DNA of 64,000 bases from Bauldia sp965232525 (GCF_965232525.1 NZ_OZ246980.1:1-64000); one strand, 5' to 3'. Counted from the stretch's first letter, positions 52,827-63,685 are shown. Numbers and translations are program-made. Notes: generated by a model from the sequence alone, not told the origin.

Positions 52827-53633
52827 ATGCAGCAGCGCGCATCCTGGTTCAACGTGGTGTCGGTCGCGCTGGGGCTGGCATTCCTCTACCTGCCGATCCT
52901 GCTGCTCATCATCTACTCGTTCAACGAGTCGCGGCTGGTCACCGTGTGGGCCGGCTTCTCGACCAGATGGTATGGCGAGCTTCTCACTAATCAGGGGCTG
53001 CTCGATGCGGCGTGGGTGACGCTGCGGGTGGCACTGGTCTCGGCGACGATCGCTACCGTTCTCGGCACCATGGCGGCGATTGCGCTGGTTCGCTTCGGAC
53101 GCTTCACCGGGCGTATGCTGTTCTCCGGCATGATCTACGCGCCGCTGGTGATGCCCGACGTCATCATCGGCCTGTCGCTGCTGCTTCTGTTCGTGGCGAT
53201 CGATTTCGCCCGCGGCTTCTGGACCATCGTTCTGGCCCACATCACCTTCTCGATGTGCTTCGTCGCCATCGTCGTCCAGTCGCGGCTGGTCACCTTCGAC
53301 CGCAGCCTCGAGGAAGCGGCTCTCGATCTCGGCTGTCCCCCGGTACGGGTGTTCTTCAGGATCACGCTGCCGCTGATCGCCCCCGCGGTGATCGCCGGGT
53401 GGATGCTCGCATTCACCTTGTCGCTCGACGATCTGGTCGTCGCCTCGTTCACCAGCGGCCCGGGCGCGACCACGCTGCCGATGCGAATCTACAGCCAGGT
53501 CCGGCTTGGCGTGACGCCTGAGATCAACGCGGTGAGCACCATCATGATCGCGCTGGTGGCGGTCGGCGTGTTGACCGCCTCGCTGGTCACCAAGCGGCGG
53601 GCGGCAAATCGCCAGCGCCTCGAAGCCACATAG
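52827..53633 (+). CDS. potI: Putrescine ABC transporter permease (PotI-like)
   Basis: A 268-residue permease with six TMs. The EAA loop reads LEEAALDLGCPPVRVFFRITLPLIAPA, followed by WMLAFTLSLDDLVVASFTSGPG, characteristic of PotC/PotI. It starts 1 bp after the potH stop. The last 10 bp before the convergent AsmA gene leave no room for a terminator. Confidence 0.94.
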   Translation: MQQRASWFNVVSVALGLAFLYLPILLLIIYSFNESRLVTVWAGFSTRWYGELLTNQGLLDAAWVTLRVALVSATIATVLGTMAAIALVRFGRFTGRMLFSGMIYAPLVMPDVIIGLSLLLLFVAIDFARGFWTIVLAHITFSMCFVAIVVQSRLVTFDRSLEEAALDLGCPPVRVFFRITLPLIAPAVIAGWMLAFTLSLDDLVVASFTSGPGATTLPMRIYSQVRLGVTPEINAVSTIMIALVAVGVLTASLVTKRRAANRQRLEAT

Positions 53634-53643
53634 TCGATCCGGT

Positions 53644-55509
53644 TCAGCCGTTCGATTCGGGCGCGACGGTCAGCTCGCTGCGATCAACCGGCGGGCCGAG
53701 ATCGGGCCGCAGCCGCAGGGTCTCCCAGGTACCGTCGATCATGAACGGAACGTCGCGGGGTCCCCCCTCGTCATCGCTCTGTTTTAGCGTCAGCACGCCA
53801 CGCGCCTCCACCGTCGGGGTCAGCAGATCGGCGCGGCCGGTAACGGTCAGATCAAGCGCGGCCGCTTCCGCTTCAAGGTCCTCGGTCGCGACCGCGCCGT
53901 CACCGAAGACGAAGGTGCCGTGCGCCGAGGTGAAGGCCGTCGATCCGGCCAGATCGGCATCCCCGGTGATCGCCGCCGGTAGTGCCGTCAGATCGGCGTA
54001 TCCGAACGTGCCCTCGGCGATCGCCACCGAACCGTCGCCCGATAGCGATGCGATCATCTCGCGCATGGTGCGCCCGGCGCCCTCGAGGTGCATCGCCACC
54101 GTCGCGATCCCGTCGAGTTCGACCAGATCGCCGGTGTCCTCAAGCAGGTCGCCGATCACCAGATTGGCGATTTCCACCTGCGCTGTCGCGGCGATACCGT
54201 TGCCCTGAGGGGTCAACGTCACCCGCGCTTCCAGGACCCCGTCATCGTCAACCTGCATCTCCTCGACCGAGACGGAGAGCTCGCCGTCGTCAAGCACAAC
54301 GGTCGCGGCCGTGCGCCCGAACGAAGCGTCGCCGACGGTTAGCTCATTGGTGGAGAGCCGAACGTCGACCGCGCCCATCGCATCGAGCGGCATCACAGTC
54401 GGCGCCGCCAGCCACGAGCCGTTGACCTCGGCGGCCGCTTGCAGCGCCTCGGCATAGGAGGTCAGATCCAGCGTTTCGAACGCCAGCGTCCCTTGCAAGG
54501 TGCTGCGGCCGTCGCCGATCATCGCCGACAGCGCGCCATCGGCGGCGTTGCCATCGAGTTCGATGGTCGCGTCGGTAATCGCCACCGACGGCCCGAGCCA
54601 GTTGATCCGGCCATCCACCGAACCAGCGGCGAAGATCGTCCCGCTACCGATGTCGGTCCCCATCCATTCCGCCACGCGGCGGACCGACGGGGTTGCCATT
54701 TCGATGTCGCCCTCGAGTTGGGTCCCGTCGAGCTGGAGGGCGGTGCCGTCGAAGGCCAGCGTCAGCGGCGTCGCCGAAAAAGCAAACCGCAGCGGGGAGC
54801 TTCCCCCGGCGAGCCAGTCGAGCGGAGTCCCCACATTGCCGTCGAAGGTAACCGGCTCGCCACGCCAGATGAACGACCCATCGCCACGGGCCGCCTGGGA
54901 CGTCCGCGTCCAGTCGAAGGTGGCATCGACCTTGGTGAGCTCCTCCCGCCGGCCGGTCCGCTCGTCGGTATAAGTGACGATGCCGTCGCGGATCAGGAAC
55001 CGGCCGAGCCGGATGTCAGCGAGCGGCGAAGGTGGCGCGATGTCGTCGCTGGCGCCTTCCTTGTCACCCTTGGAAATCTGGGTGCCGATGACGCCCTGAT
55101 CGAGAATCCAGTTGCCCCGGCCCTGTGGGTCGGTACGCAGATTGATACGTGGATTGGACAGGCGAAACCGGGCGAACTCGATCCGGCCGGTGAGCAGTGG
55201 CAAGAGTTCGATCTTGCCGGTCATGGTTTCGATGTCCATGAACGGCTCCGCATCGTCGCCATCCGGATTGGCGAGGGTCGCTTCCCGCAAGCGCACGGTG
55301 AGATACGGATAGAGGCTGATGCTCGGCTCGCCGCGGAAGGTGAAGTCCCGCCCGGTCCAGTAGGCGATCTGATCGGTGATCTGTCGCTTGACCAGGTCCG
55401 TCGAGATGATGAACGGCGCCGCGGCGATCAGACCGCCCACGACGACGACGGCAACCAGGACGCCGATCAGAAGTCGCCGTCCGCGTCTTCGCCCACGTCT
55501 GCGCGCCAT
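53644..55509 (-). CDS. AsmA family protein (outer-membrane biogenesis)
   Basis: A 621-residue protein anchored by one N-terminal TM (RLLIGVLVAVVVVGGLIAAAPF) after a strongly basic leader. A long periplasmic part starts with the AsmA domain (FTFRGEPSISLYPYLTVRLREATLANP) and a C-terminal AsmA_2-type repeat region with GDGSVAIAEGTFGYADLTAL. AsmA-like proteins are thought to carry lipids or help assembly between membranes. The start ATG has AAGGA 4 nt upstream; an upstream TTG at 55578 is rejected. It is convergent with potI and divergent from the acetoacetyl-CoA synthetase gene. Confidence 0.85.
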   Translation of the reverse strand: MARRRGRRRGRRLLIGVLVAVVVVGGLIAAAPFIISTDLVKRQITDQIAYWTGRDFTFRGEPSISLYPYLTVRLREATLANPDGDDAEPFMDIETMTGKIELLPLLTGRIEFARFRLSNPRINLRTDPQGRGNWILDQGVIGTQISKGDKEGASDDIAPPSPLADIRLGRFLIRDGIVTYTDERTGRREELTKVDATFDWTRTSQAARGDGSFIWRGEPVTFDGNVGTPLDWLAGGSSPLRFAFSATPLTLAFDGTALQLDGTQLEGDIEMATPSVRRVAEWMGTDIGSGTIFAAGSVDGRINWLGPSVAITDATIELDGNAADGALSAMIGDGRSTLQGTLAFETLDLTSYAEALQAAAEVNGSWLAAPTVMPLDAMGAVDVRLSTNELTVGDASFGRTAATVVLDDGELSVSVEEMQVDDDGVLEARVTLTPQGNGIAATAQVEIANLVIGDLLEDTGDLVELDGIATVAMHLEGAGRTMREMIASLSGDGSVAIAEGTFGYADLTALPAAITGDADLAGSTAFTSAHGTFVFGDGAVATEDLEAEAAALDLTVTGRADLLTPTVEARGVLTLKQSDDEGGPRDVPFMIDGTWETLRLRPDLGPPVDRSELTVAPESNG

Positions 55510-55665
55510 CGCTTCCTTTCCGCCGCTGCCTCTTGACTGAACCGCCCTCCGGATAGGAAGAAACCTCACCGTCCGCAAGGACTATGTGCACACCGCCTGG
55601 ATCGCTGGCGGCGGTCCCAACGGCGGAAAAACAACAACAATCCCGAGCCCTGGGGGAATGCCGCC

Positions 55666-57624
<1,959 letters not shown>

Positions 57625-57667
57625 TTGCCCGCTCCGGCCGCAAGCACGCCCCACGCTTCGTCGCCGG

Positions 57668-58507
57668 TCAGAAGGCCCTGCCCGAGACGACAAGATACAC
57701 ACCGATCAGAACCGGAATGCCCTCGATCCCGTGAAGGATGATGGCGAACCAGATGCTGCGGAAGTAGCGGGACGGCAGCGAATAGGCGAAACCGCCGATA
57801 ATGAACGCCAGCATCTGCGTCGGCCGGTGCAGATGGTAGAGGGCAAAGAGCACCGAGTTCGCAACCCAATCCCATTTGCCGAACACCCCGCGCATCTTCG
57901 GCAGCAGGATGCCCCGGAACAACAGTTCCTCGCCGAGGACGTAGTTGAAGGCGCAGGCGATAACCGCGACGCCCATCAGCCACCAAGCGCCGATGAACTC
58001 GGGTTGGATGATCTCCTCCAGTTCGAGAACCGGCAGGCGATCGAGGAACGGTAGCGGGATCAGGATCAGATGCCCGATCCACTCCTCCATGGGAGTCATC
58101 TCGATCGCAGCATAGAACAGGAACGCCGGGATCAGCCACAGAAAGAGGAGATAGCTGCGCCGGCCGGTACGGGGATTGGTCGGCTTGTTCAGCCAGATGC
58201 GTTCGCGGATCGCGCCCCAGGTGAATGCGGGCAATTCGAGGTAGAGGATGATGACCGACAGGACGAACTGCCAGATCATGCCGACGATCAAGAGCAACCA
58301 GACGGTCAGTGCATAGTTGAACCCGTAGCCGGTCGCGAGCGCCGGCGCGACGACAAAGGCGAGAATGGGCATCGGTATCGCGACCGCTGCCCAGATACCC
58401 AGAATCTTGAGAAGGCTGTACTGGTCGGCGTTGTCTGCATCGACAACGTCGGCCTGATTTTCGGTGCGCCATTGCAGCGCATCGGCGGAACGGTGCGTCG
58501 TTTTCAT
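57668..58507 (-). CDS. CPBP-family intramembrane metalloprotease (CAAX-like)
   Basis: A 279-residue membrane protein with about seven hydrophobic helices. The catalytic motifs EELLFRG (E193-E194), FALYHLHRP and a later His/Asn helix (IWFAIILHGIEGIPV) match CPBP/Abi proteases. These cut proteins in the membrane and occur near bacteriocin immunity or signalling genes. The start is set at the ATG after GGGG (58507); an upstream start at 58591 crosses the operator. It is divergent from the TetR gene. Confidence 0.88.
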   Translation of the reverse strand: MKTTHRSADALQWRTENQADVVDADNADQYSLLKILGIWAAVAIPMPILAFVVAPALATGYGFNYALTVWLLLIVGMIWQFVLSVIILYLELPAFTWGAIRERIWLNKPTNPRTGRRSYLLFLWLIPAFLFYAAIEMTPMEEWIGHLILIPLPFLDRLPVLELEEIIQPEFIGAWWLMGVAVIACAFNYVLGEELLFRGILLPKMRGVFGKWDWVANSVLFALYHLHRPTQMLAFIIGGFAYSLPSRYFRSIWFAIILHGIEGIPVLIGVYLVVSGRAF

Positions 58508-58574
58508 GTCAGTGAACCCCCGTGGGCTGGCGACATCCCGCGATGCCGAGCATCGTGAATTTGACGGCGTAAAC

Positions 58575-58611
58575 TTTACACTGTAAAACACGACTTACTT
58601 TACACTGTCAA
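58575..58611. promoter_or_regulatory. Paired TetR operator sites in the CPBP/TetR divergent region
   Basis: Two copies of a 13-bp element, TTTACACTGTAAA (58575-58587, a TTTAC-N3-GTAAA palindrome) and TTTACACTGTCAA (58599-58611), are spaced 24 bp centre to centre, that is on the same DNA face. They lie between the two divergent genes and overlap likely promoter DNA. The simplest reader is the TetR protein encoded at 58634. Confidence 0.65.
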
Positions 58612-58633
58612 GTGCGCATGGAAGAAGGAACGA

Positions 58634-59221
58634 ATGATTCGAAAACCGGCGAACCAACAGCACCACGGAAACCTGCGCGAGGCGCTGATCCTGGCAGGGC
58701 TGCAAATCCTGGAAACTGAGGGTCTCAAGGCGCTGACCCTGAGGCGCTGCGCCAAGCTCGCCGGGGTGTCCCATGCCGCGCCGACCCATCATTTCGAAGG
58801 CTTGCCAGGCCTTAAATCGGCCATCGCAACGCGTGGATACGGGATATTCGAGCGCCTGATGATCGAGGGGATCGAGGCGGAGGACACGCCGAGAGGCCGC
58901 GTTCTCGGCATGTGCCGGGGCTATCTGAGATTCGCGACGGAGCATCGCGCCCTCTTCAATCTGATCTTTGTTTCGCCTCGCGACTTTCCGCCGGATGAAG
59001 AGCGAATGGCGGCCGCCGCGAGCGCCCGCAGGGTACTGACCCAAACCTGCGCGGAGCTTCGGCACGGTGCCGGTGGAAGCTCAACGACGGAAGTCGCCGT
59101 CTGGTCACTCGTTCACGGCTTCGCGAAGTTGATCGAGATCGAACGGGTGGTTCCGGGCTCAGGCGACGCCCGTGACGTCGACTTCGACAACGTCTTTTCG
59201 TTTCTGGATGTCAGGGCGTAA
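58634..59221 (+). CDS. TetR-family transcriptional regulator
   Basis: A 195-residue regulator. The helix-turn-helix LRRCAKLAGVSHAAPTHHFEGLPGLKSAI is clear (about residues 35-63), with a TetR_C-type ligand domain after it. The start has GAAGGA before the ATG. It is divergent from the CPBP gene, and two operator-like palindromes lie between them. The inducer is unknown. Confidence 0.9.
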   Translation: MIRKPANQQHHGNLREALILAGLQILETEGLKALTLRRCAKLAGVSHAAPTHHFEGLPGLKSAIATRGYGIFERLMIEGIEAEDTPRGRVLGMCRGYLRFATEHRALFNLIFVSPRDFPPDEERMAAAASARRVLTQTCAELRHGAGGSSTTEVAVWSLVHGFAKLIEIERVVPGSGDARDVDFDNVFSFLDVRA

Positions 59222-59265
59222 CGATCGGTTCGGCAACGCCGTCCAGCGGAGACCTTGCTGGTCGG

Positions 59266-59310
59266 CGGTCAAGAACCGCGGCGCGCTGGCCAACCCAGAG
59301 GCGGTGGACC
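59266..59310 (+). pseudogene. Duplicated 3'-end fragment of the acetoacetyl-CoA synthetase gene
   Basis: Positions 59266-59296 are identical to 57548-57578, near the end of the acetoacetyl-CoA synthetase gene, and similarity continues with three or four changes for about 12 more bases. In the matching frame it encodes AVKNRGALANPEAVDQ, a copy of VKNRGALANPEALDHF. The copy has no start and no gene around it. It marks a past duplication or recombination that placed the CPBP/TetR pair between two copies. Confidence 0.7.
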
Positions 59311-59391
59311 AAGAGGGACGGAACTCTATTATATGCACTCAGGCCCACGGTGCTATCGTGGTAGTCGGATCATTCAGAGGGAGTGAGGAAG

Positions 59392-59775
59392 ATGAACAAA
59401 CGCATCTCAGCTGCGTTAAGTGTTTTTTTGGCTGTGTTTCTGACCGGGACCCTCGCATATTCTGGGCAGGATGTTTATCTCCAGGTCTGCCCCGAGGGAA
59501 ATAAAGAATGTGTACGTAAAGTTACTTTAAGTCATGCCCAGCAGATCTACGACCTTCATGGTACCTGCAAATTTTCTTCAGGTGTCGGCAATTTCAATCC
59601 TGCAAGTTATAATTGCGAATCCGGGAATGACACCAGAATTATATGTAAGCAGAATGGAACGGACGGAGCTTACGCGGTATGTAGTTGCGGCTGGGCGAAA
59701 GACAAATTGAATCCAAATAAACACCAGCAGGTTTCAATGCACATGTGCTGTGATTGGAATGCAGGAACCTGTTAA
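59392..59775 (+). CDS. Low-GC secreted cysteine-rich protein, unknown
   Basis: A 127-residue protein with a clear signal peptide (NKRISAALSVFLAVFLTGTLAY) and a mature part with ten cysteines, in the segments VCPEGNKECV, HGTCKF, NCESG, IICKQ, VCSCGW, MHMCCDW and GTC. This pattern suggests a disulfide-stabilised extracytoplasmic domain. I recognise no family. Base composition (mid-40s % GC by eye) is far below its neighbours, and codon use is AT-rich, so it is likely acquired. The ATG has GGGAG 8 nt upstream; a GTG at 59383 is an alternative. It is flanked by gene fragments on both sides. Confidence 0.72.
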   Translation: MNKRISAALSVFLAVFLTGTLAYSGQDVYLQVCPEGNKECVRKVTLSHAQQIYDLHGTCKFSSGVGNFNPASYNCESGNDTRIICKQNGTDGAYAVCSCGWAKDKLNPNKHQQVSMHMCCDWNAGTC

Positions 59776-59978
59776 CAAGCCATCTCCTCATTTGGAGTTC
59801 GGCTTCCCTCGACACCGTAAAGATGGCGAGGTTTAGGGGCTAAGACAGCAAGTCGTCCGGCGAATCCGATCGCCAAACCTACATCGGAACCCAACCGGAT
59901 TAGCCGTAAGCGTCACCAGCCACCGAGCTTAATGGCAGCGCGGCCGGCCGCCGTAGAAACAGGAAGGCGATCGTCCCC
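59776..59978. other. Intergenic region without recognised features
   Basis: This gap between the cysteine-rich gene and the oxidoreductase remnant shows no gene, repeat or terminator that I can support. Composition returns gradually to high GC. Confidence 0.5.
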
Positions 59979-60143
59979 CTAACGCATCCCGCCGATGATC
60001 TTTTCATGGCCCGCGACGATCGCTTCGGCGATCCGCGGGTCCGGCTCGGTCGACCACACATCTTCCTGGTGACTGCCACCGAGGATGATCCCGTCGCTGC
60101 GGGTGAACATGTAGAGGTCCTTGGTGCCGTCGATATAGATGAG
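59979..60143 (-). pseudogene. Truncated remnant of a DAO-type FAD-dependent oxidoreductase
   Basis: Reading the minus strand from 60143 to a TAG at 59979 gives about 53 residues, including DLYMFTRSDGIILGGSHQED and WSTEPDPRIAEAIVAGHEK. This resembles the late part of D-amino-acid-oxidase-type flavoproteins (RSDGIxLGG and W..PDP patterns). The frame is closed at the other end by a TAA exactly inside the palindrome at 60139-60156. No flavin-binding N-terminus is present anywhere near, so only a fragment remains. Confidence 0.65.
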
Positions 60144-60156
60144 TTACGTAACTCAT
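60139..60156. promoter_or_regulatory. 18-bp perfect palindrome, likely operator
   Basis: ATGAGTTACGTAACTCAT is its own reverse complement. It lies about 60 bp upstream of the PhyH-type dioxygenase start and at the broken end of the oxidoreductase remnant. Perfect palindromes of this length in promoter regions are typical of dimeric repressors (GntR, TetR and similar). No regulator gene is adjacent. Confidence 0.55.
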
Positions 60157-60214
60157 GCAGGATGAGCCGCGATACAACCCGGGTGGAAACAACAGGCGGG
60201 ACTGGAAAGCGACA

Positions 60215-61057
60215 ATGATCGACAAAGCAACCTACCAACGCGACGGGTTCGCCGTCGTCCCCGATGCGGTCGACGCGGAGACGATCGCGAAGACGACCGC
60301 CGAGGCGGCGCGACTGTGCCGCGAGCACGGGGCGGACCTCCCGTTGTCGCATCGCCGCGAGGGCGCGACCGCGGCAGCGACGGATGTCGCCGACCTGGAC
60401 GACGACGCCCTGCTCACCCGGTTTCTCGCCATCCACTTTCCACACAAGCTGTCGGCCTTGTTTCGCGACATGCTCGGGCATCCGGCGACCGTCGAGGCGC
60501 TGCGTGCGGCGATCGGGCCGAACGTCAAATGCATGCAGTCGATGCTGTTCATCAAATCGCCGGGCGCGCCGGGGCAGGCCTGGCACCAGGACGAAGCCTT
60601 CATCCCGACTCGCGACCGGAGTCTCACCGGGGCGTGGCTGGCGATTGATGACGCCACTGTCGACAATGGGTGCTTGTGGGTGATCCCCGGCTCGCACCGG
60701 CGCGGCGTGATCTATCCGATGCAGCCCCACGGGTCGGACGAATGGGACCCGACACCTGGCGCTTATGGCTTCCCTGAGGATGAGGGATCGGCACAGCCGC
60801 TGGAGGCGCCGAGCGGTTCGTTGGTCGTCTTCAACGGCTACCTGCTGCACGGCTCGCATAAGAACCGCTCGGGCGGCTACCGGCGAGCGCTGGTCAACCA
60901 CTACATGAGCGCCGAGTCGCTGTTGCCATGGCGCCAGGGCGGGCGTGTCGATGTCGGCGACGACTTCCGCGACATTGTCATGGTCTCCGGCGACGATCCC
61001 TACGCCTACAAGGGGACCGAGGACCTGTCGAAGCCCTACGTCCGCGCTGCGGCCTAA
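60215..61057 (+). CDS. Phytanoyl-CoA dioxygenase family protein (Fe(II)/2OG oxygenase)
   Basis: A 280-residue oxygenase of the PhyH family. The facial triad is seen as WHQDEAF (H124, D126) and LLHGSHKNRS (H212), with the 2-oxoglutarate-binding arginine in SGGYRRALVNHY. Such enzymes hydroxylate diverse small molecules, not just phytanoyl-CoA. The start at 60215 has GGAAAG 7 nt upstream; an ATG at 60155 overlaps the palindrome. It precedes the TRAP transporter genes by 213 bp on the same strand and may act on the imported compound. Confidence 0.88.
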   Translation: MIDKATYQRDGFAVVPDAVDAETIAKTTAEAARLCREHGADLPLSHRREGATAAATDVADLDDDALLTRFLAIHFPHKLSALFRDMLGHPATVEALRAAIGPNVKCMQSMLFIKSPGAPGQAWHQDEAFIPTRDRSLTGAWLAIDDATVDNGCLWVIPGSHRRGVIYPMQPHGSDEWDPTPGAYGFPEDEGSAQPLEAPSGSLVVFNGYLLHGSHKNRSGGYRRALVNHYMSAESLLPWRQGGRVDVGDDFRDIVMVSGDDPYAYKGTEDLSKPYVRAAA

Positions 61058-61270
61058 GGCGGGTCGACCGGTCTCCATCACCTGTCCGCCGATCAGCGAC
61101 GGTGTTTCCTTGTCGTCAGCCGGTGGCTGGCGGGGACGGGGACCACGACAAGGCTCGCGACGATCCGGAGCGGAGCGCGACCCTGCGACCGCACGGGCGC
61201 TTGCCAAGCCGGCTTATCCATCGCAGGCTAAGACAAAAGAGCGGCAAGCCGCCGGCCAGGGGACGCGTGC

Positions 61271-61873
61271 ATGGGGGTATTCCTCGCGATCAGCCGTGCC
61301 ATCGATGGCGTGACCGTCGTCATCGGGCGCGCGGTCATGTGGCTGATCCTGATCGCGGTTCTGGTCAGCGCCGGCAACGCCACCATCCGCAAGGCGTTCG
61401 ACTTCTCGTCCAACGCCTTCCTTGAACTGCAGTGGTATCTCTACGGTGGCGCGTTCATGCTCGGCGCCGCCTATACGCTGCAGCGTAACGAACACGTACG
61501 CATCGACGTCCTGTCGGCGACGTTTTCCAAGCGGACCCGAGACTGGATCGACCTCGTCTGTCACATCCTGTTTCTCGTCCCCTTCGCGTTCCTGATGGTT
61601 TACCTGTCCTGGCCGTTCTTCCTGCGCTCGTATCTGTCGGGCGAGGGCTCGCCCAACGCCGGCGGGCTGATCCTGTGGCCGGCGAAGTTCGTCGTACTGG
61701 CCGGCTTTGTGCTGCTCTCGGCCCAGGCGATCTCCGAGATCATCAAGCGCGCCGCGGTGCTAGCGGGCCGGATCGACGAAACCACACCGCCCCATGAGCT
61801 GCCGCCGATGATCGAGGAGATGGCCGACCCTCACGACGACGAAATCCCCGGCCACGAAGACGGTCCACGATGA
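61271..61873 (+). CDS. TRAP transporter small permease (DctQ-like)
   Basis: A 200-residue protein with four TM helices (VMWLILIAVLVSAGNATIRK, LQWYLYGGAFMLGAAYTLQ, LVCHILFLVPFAFLMVYLSW and a last helix), and the EHVRIDV loop typical of DctQ. An acidic/His-rich C-terminal tail is present. Its stop overlaps the large-permease start by 4 bp. The extracytoplasmic binding protein is not in the window. Confidence 0.9.
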   Translation: MGVFLAISRAIDGVTVVIGRAVMWLILIAVLVSAGNATIRKAFDFSSNAFLELQWYLYGGAFMLGAAYTLQRNEHVRIDVLSATFSKRTRDWIDLVCHILFLVPFAFLMVYLSWPFFLRSYLSGEGSPNAGGLILWPAKFVVLAGFVLLSAQAISEIIKRAAVLAGRIDETTPPHELPPMIEEMADPHDDEIPGHEDGPR

Positions 61874-63645
61874 TCGACCTGATTGCCGAAAACATCGCGC
61901 CGATCATGTTCGTGACCGTGATGGCAATGCTGCTGCTCGGCTACCCGGTCGCCTTCACGCTCGCCGCCGGCGGCCTGTTGTTCTTTGTCGTGGGCGTCAA
62001 CCTCGCCCAGTTCGCACCCAACGAGATCACCCTGTTCTGGCCGCTGCTCCAGGCCAATCCCGAGCGCGTTTTCGGGGTGATGCGCAACGACACACTGCTT
62101 GCGATTCCGTTCTTCACCTTCATGGGAATCATCCTCGAACGGTCGCGGATGGCGGAGGACCTGCTCGACACCGTCGGCCAACTGTTCGGTCCGGTACGCG
62201 GCGGTGTCGCTTACGCGGTCGTGCTGGTCGGCGCCCTGCTTGCCGCGACCACCGGCGTGGTGGCCGCGTCGGTGATCGCCATGGGGCTGATCTCGCTGCC
62301 GATCATGATGCGCTACGGCTACAACAGCCGGATGGCGACCGGCACCATCTCCGCCGCCGCCACCCTTGCCCAGGTGATCCCGCCGTCGCTGGTTCTGATC
62401 GTCATGGCCGACCAGCTCGGCCGGTCGGTCGGCGACATGTATGTCGGCGCGGTCTATCCCGGCCTCATCCTGGTCGCGCTCTACTGCCTCTATGTCTTCT
62501 TCGTCACCATCGTCCGGCCTAAGGCGGCGCCGGCTCTGCCGCCCGAGGCCCGCACGCTCGGCGGTGGTGTCCCGACGCTACTCGCCGCCATCGGTGCCGC
62601 GGTGGTCATCTACGTCGTCAGCTACCATTTCGTTTTCAACATCTTCGACGACGCGACCCGCCTCGTCTGGTCGGCGACCACCGCGACCGTGATCGTCTAC
62701 GCCTTCGCCCTCGCCAACCGGCGGTTCGAGCTGGGTCTGCTGTCGCGACTCGCCGAGCAGGTGATCATCGTCCTGATCCCGCCGCTGGCGCTAATCTTCC
62801 TGGTGCTCGGCACCATCTTCCTCGGCATAGCCACGCCGACCGAGGGGGGCGCGATGGGCGCCACCGGCGCGCTGATCCTGGCGCTGGCGAAGCGGCGCCT
62901 GACGATGGAGACGCTGACTCAGGCGCTCGACACGACGGTCAAGCTGACGGCCTTCGTCATGTTCATCCTGATCGGGGCGCGGGTGTTCGGTCTCACCTTT
63001 TTCGGTGTCAACGGCAACATCTGGATTGAGGAACTGCTGCTCAACCTGCCGGGCGGACCGACCGGCTTTCTGATTTTCGTCACCGTCCTCATCTTCATCC
63101 TCGGCTGTTTCCTCGATTTCTTCGAGATCGCCTTCATCCTGGTGCCGCTGCTCGCGCCGGTCGCCGAAGCGCTGGGCATCGATCTGATCTGGTTCGGTGT
63201 TATCATCGGCCTGAACCTGCAGGCGTCGTTCTTGACGCCGCCGTTCGGCTTCGCGCTGTTCTACTTGCGATCGGTATCACCGACCAAGGCGTGGCTCGAC
63301 GCGGTCTCCGGCCGAACGTTGCCGGCGGTCAAGACCACCGATATTTACCGCGGCACCCTGCCCTTCATCGCCATCCAGATCTTCACCATCGCCTTGGTGA
63401 TCGCGTATCCGCCGATCGTCACCCACTATCAGGACGATCGGATCACCATCGATCTCGACGAGGTCGAGATTGATCTGCCGCCGCTCGGCACTGACGGTGG
63501 CAGTTTGGGCTTACCGCCGCTCGGCGGAGAGGATGGCGGCGCACCGAATTTCGGGCTGCCGCCACCCGATCTTGGCGGGCCGGCGCAACCGGACCAGCCG
63601 GCAGCGCCGTCGCTCGACCTGTCGCAGCCGCCGACCTTCGACTAG
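61870..63645 (+). CDS. TRAP transporter large permease (DctM-like) with C-terminal extension
   Basis: A 591-residue permease with about twelve TMs, longer than the usual 420-450 residues. The DctM core has the start LIAENIAPIMFVTVMAMLLLGYPVAF, PFFTFMGIILERSRMAEDLL, TLAQVIPPSLVLIVMADQLGRSVG and FLDFFEIAFILVPLLAPVAEAL. It then has an additional loop region and a 60-residue low-complexity tail (LPPLGTDGG-type repeats ending LSQPPTFD). It belongs to the larger mannitol/chloroaromatic-compound TRAP branch by length. It is co-translated with the small permease. Confidence 0.9.
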   Translation: MIDLIAENIAPIMFVTVMAMLLLGYPVAFTLAAGGLLFFVVGVNLAQFAPNEITLFWPLLQANPERVFGVMRNDTLLAIPFFTFMGIILERSRMAEDLLDTVGQLFGPVRGGVAYAVVLVGALLAATTGVVAASVIAMGLISLPIMMRYGYNSRMATGTISAAATLAQVIPPSLVLIVMADQLGRSVGDMYVGAVYPGLILVALYCLYVFFVTIVRPKAAPALPPEARTLGGGVPTLLAAIGAAVVIYVVSYHFVFNIFDDATRLVWSATTATVIVYAFALANRRFELGLLSRLAEQVIIVLIPPLALIFLVLGTIFLGIATPTEGGAMGATGALILALAKRRLTMETLTQALDTTVKLTAFVMFILIGARVFGLTFFGVNGNIWIEELLLNLPGGPTGFLIFVTVLIFILGCFLDFFEIAFILVPLLAPVAEALGIDLIWFGVIIGLNLQASFLTPPFGFALFYLRSVSPTKAWLDAVSGRTLPAVKTTDIYRGTLPFIAIQIFTIALVIAYPPIVTHYQDDRITIDLDEVEIDLPPLGTDGGSLGLPPLGGEDGGAPNFGLPPPDLGGPAQPDQPAAPSLDLSQPPTFD

Positions 63646-63685
63646 GGGCCGCGCCCCGCGCCGTCCTGCGGGAGCATCCGCTCGG

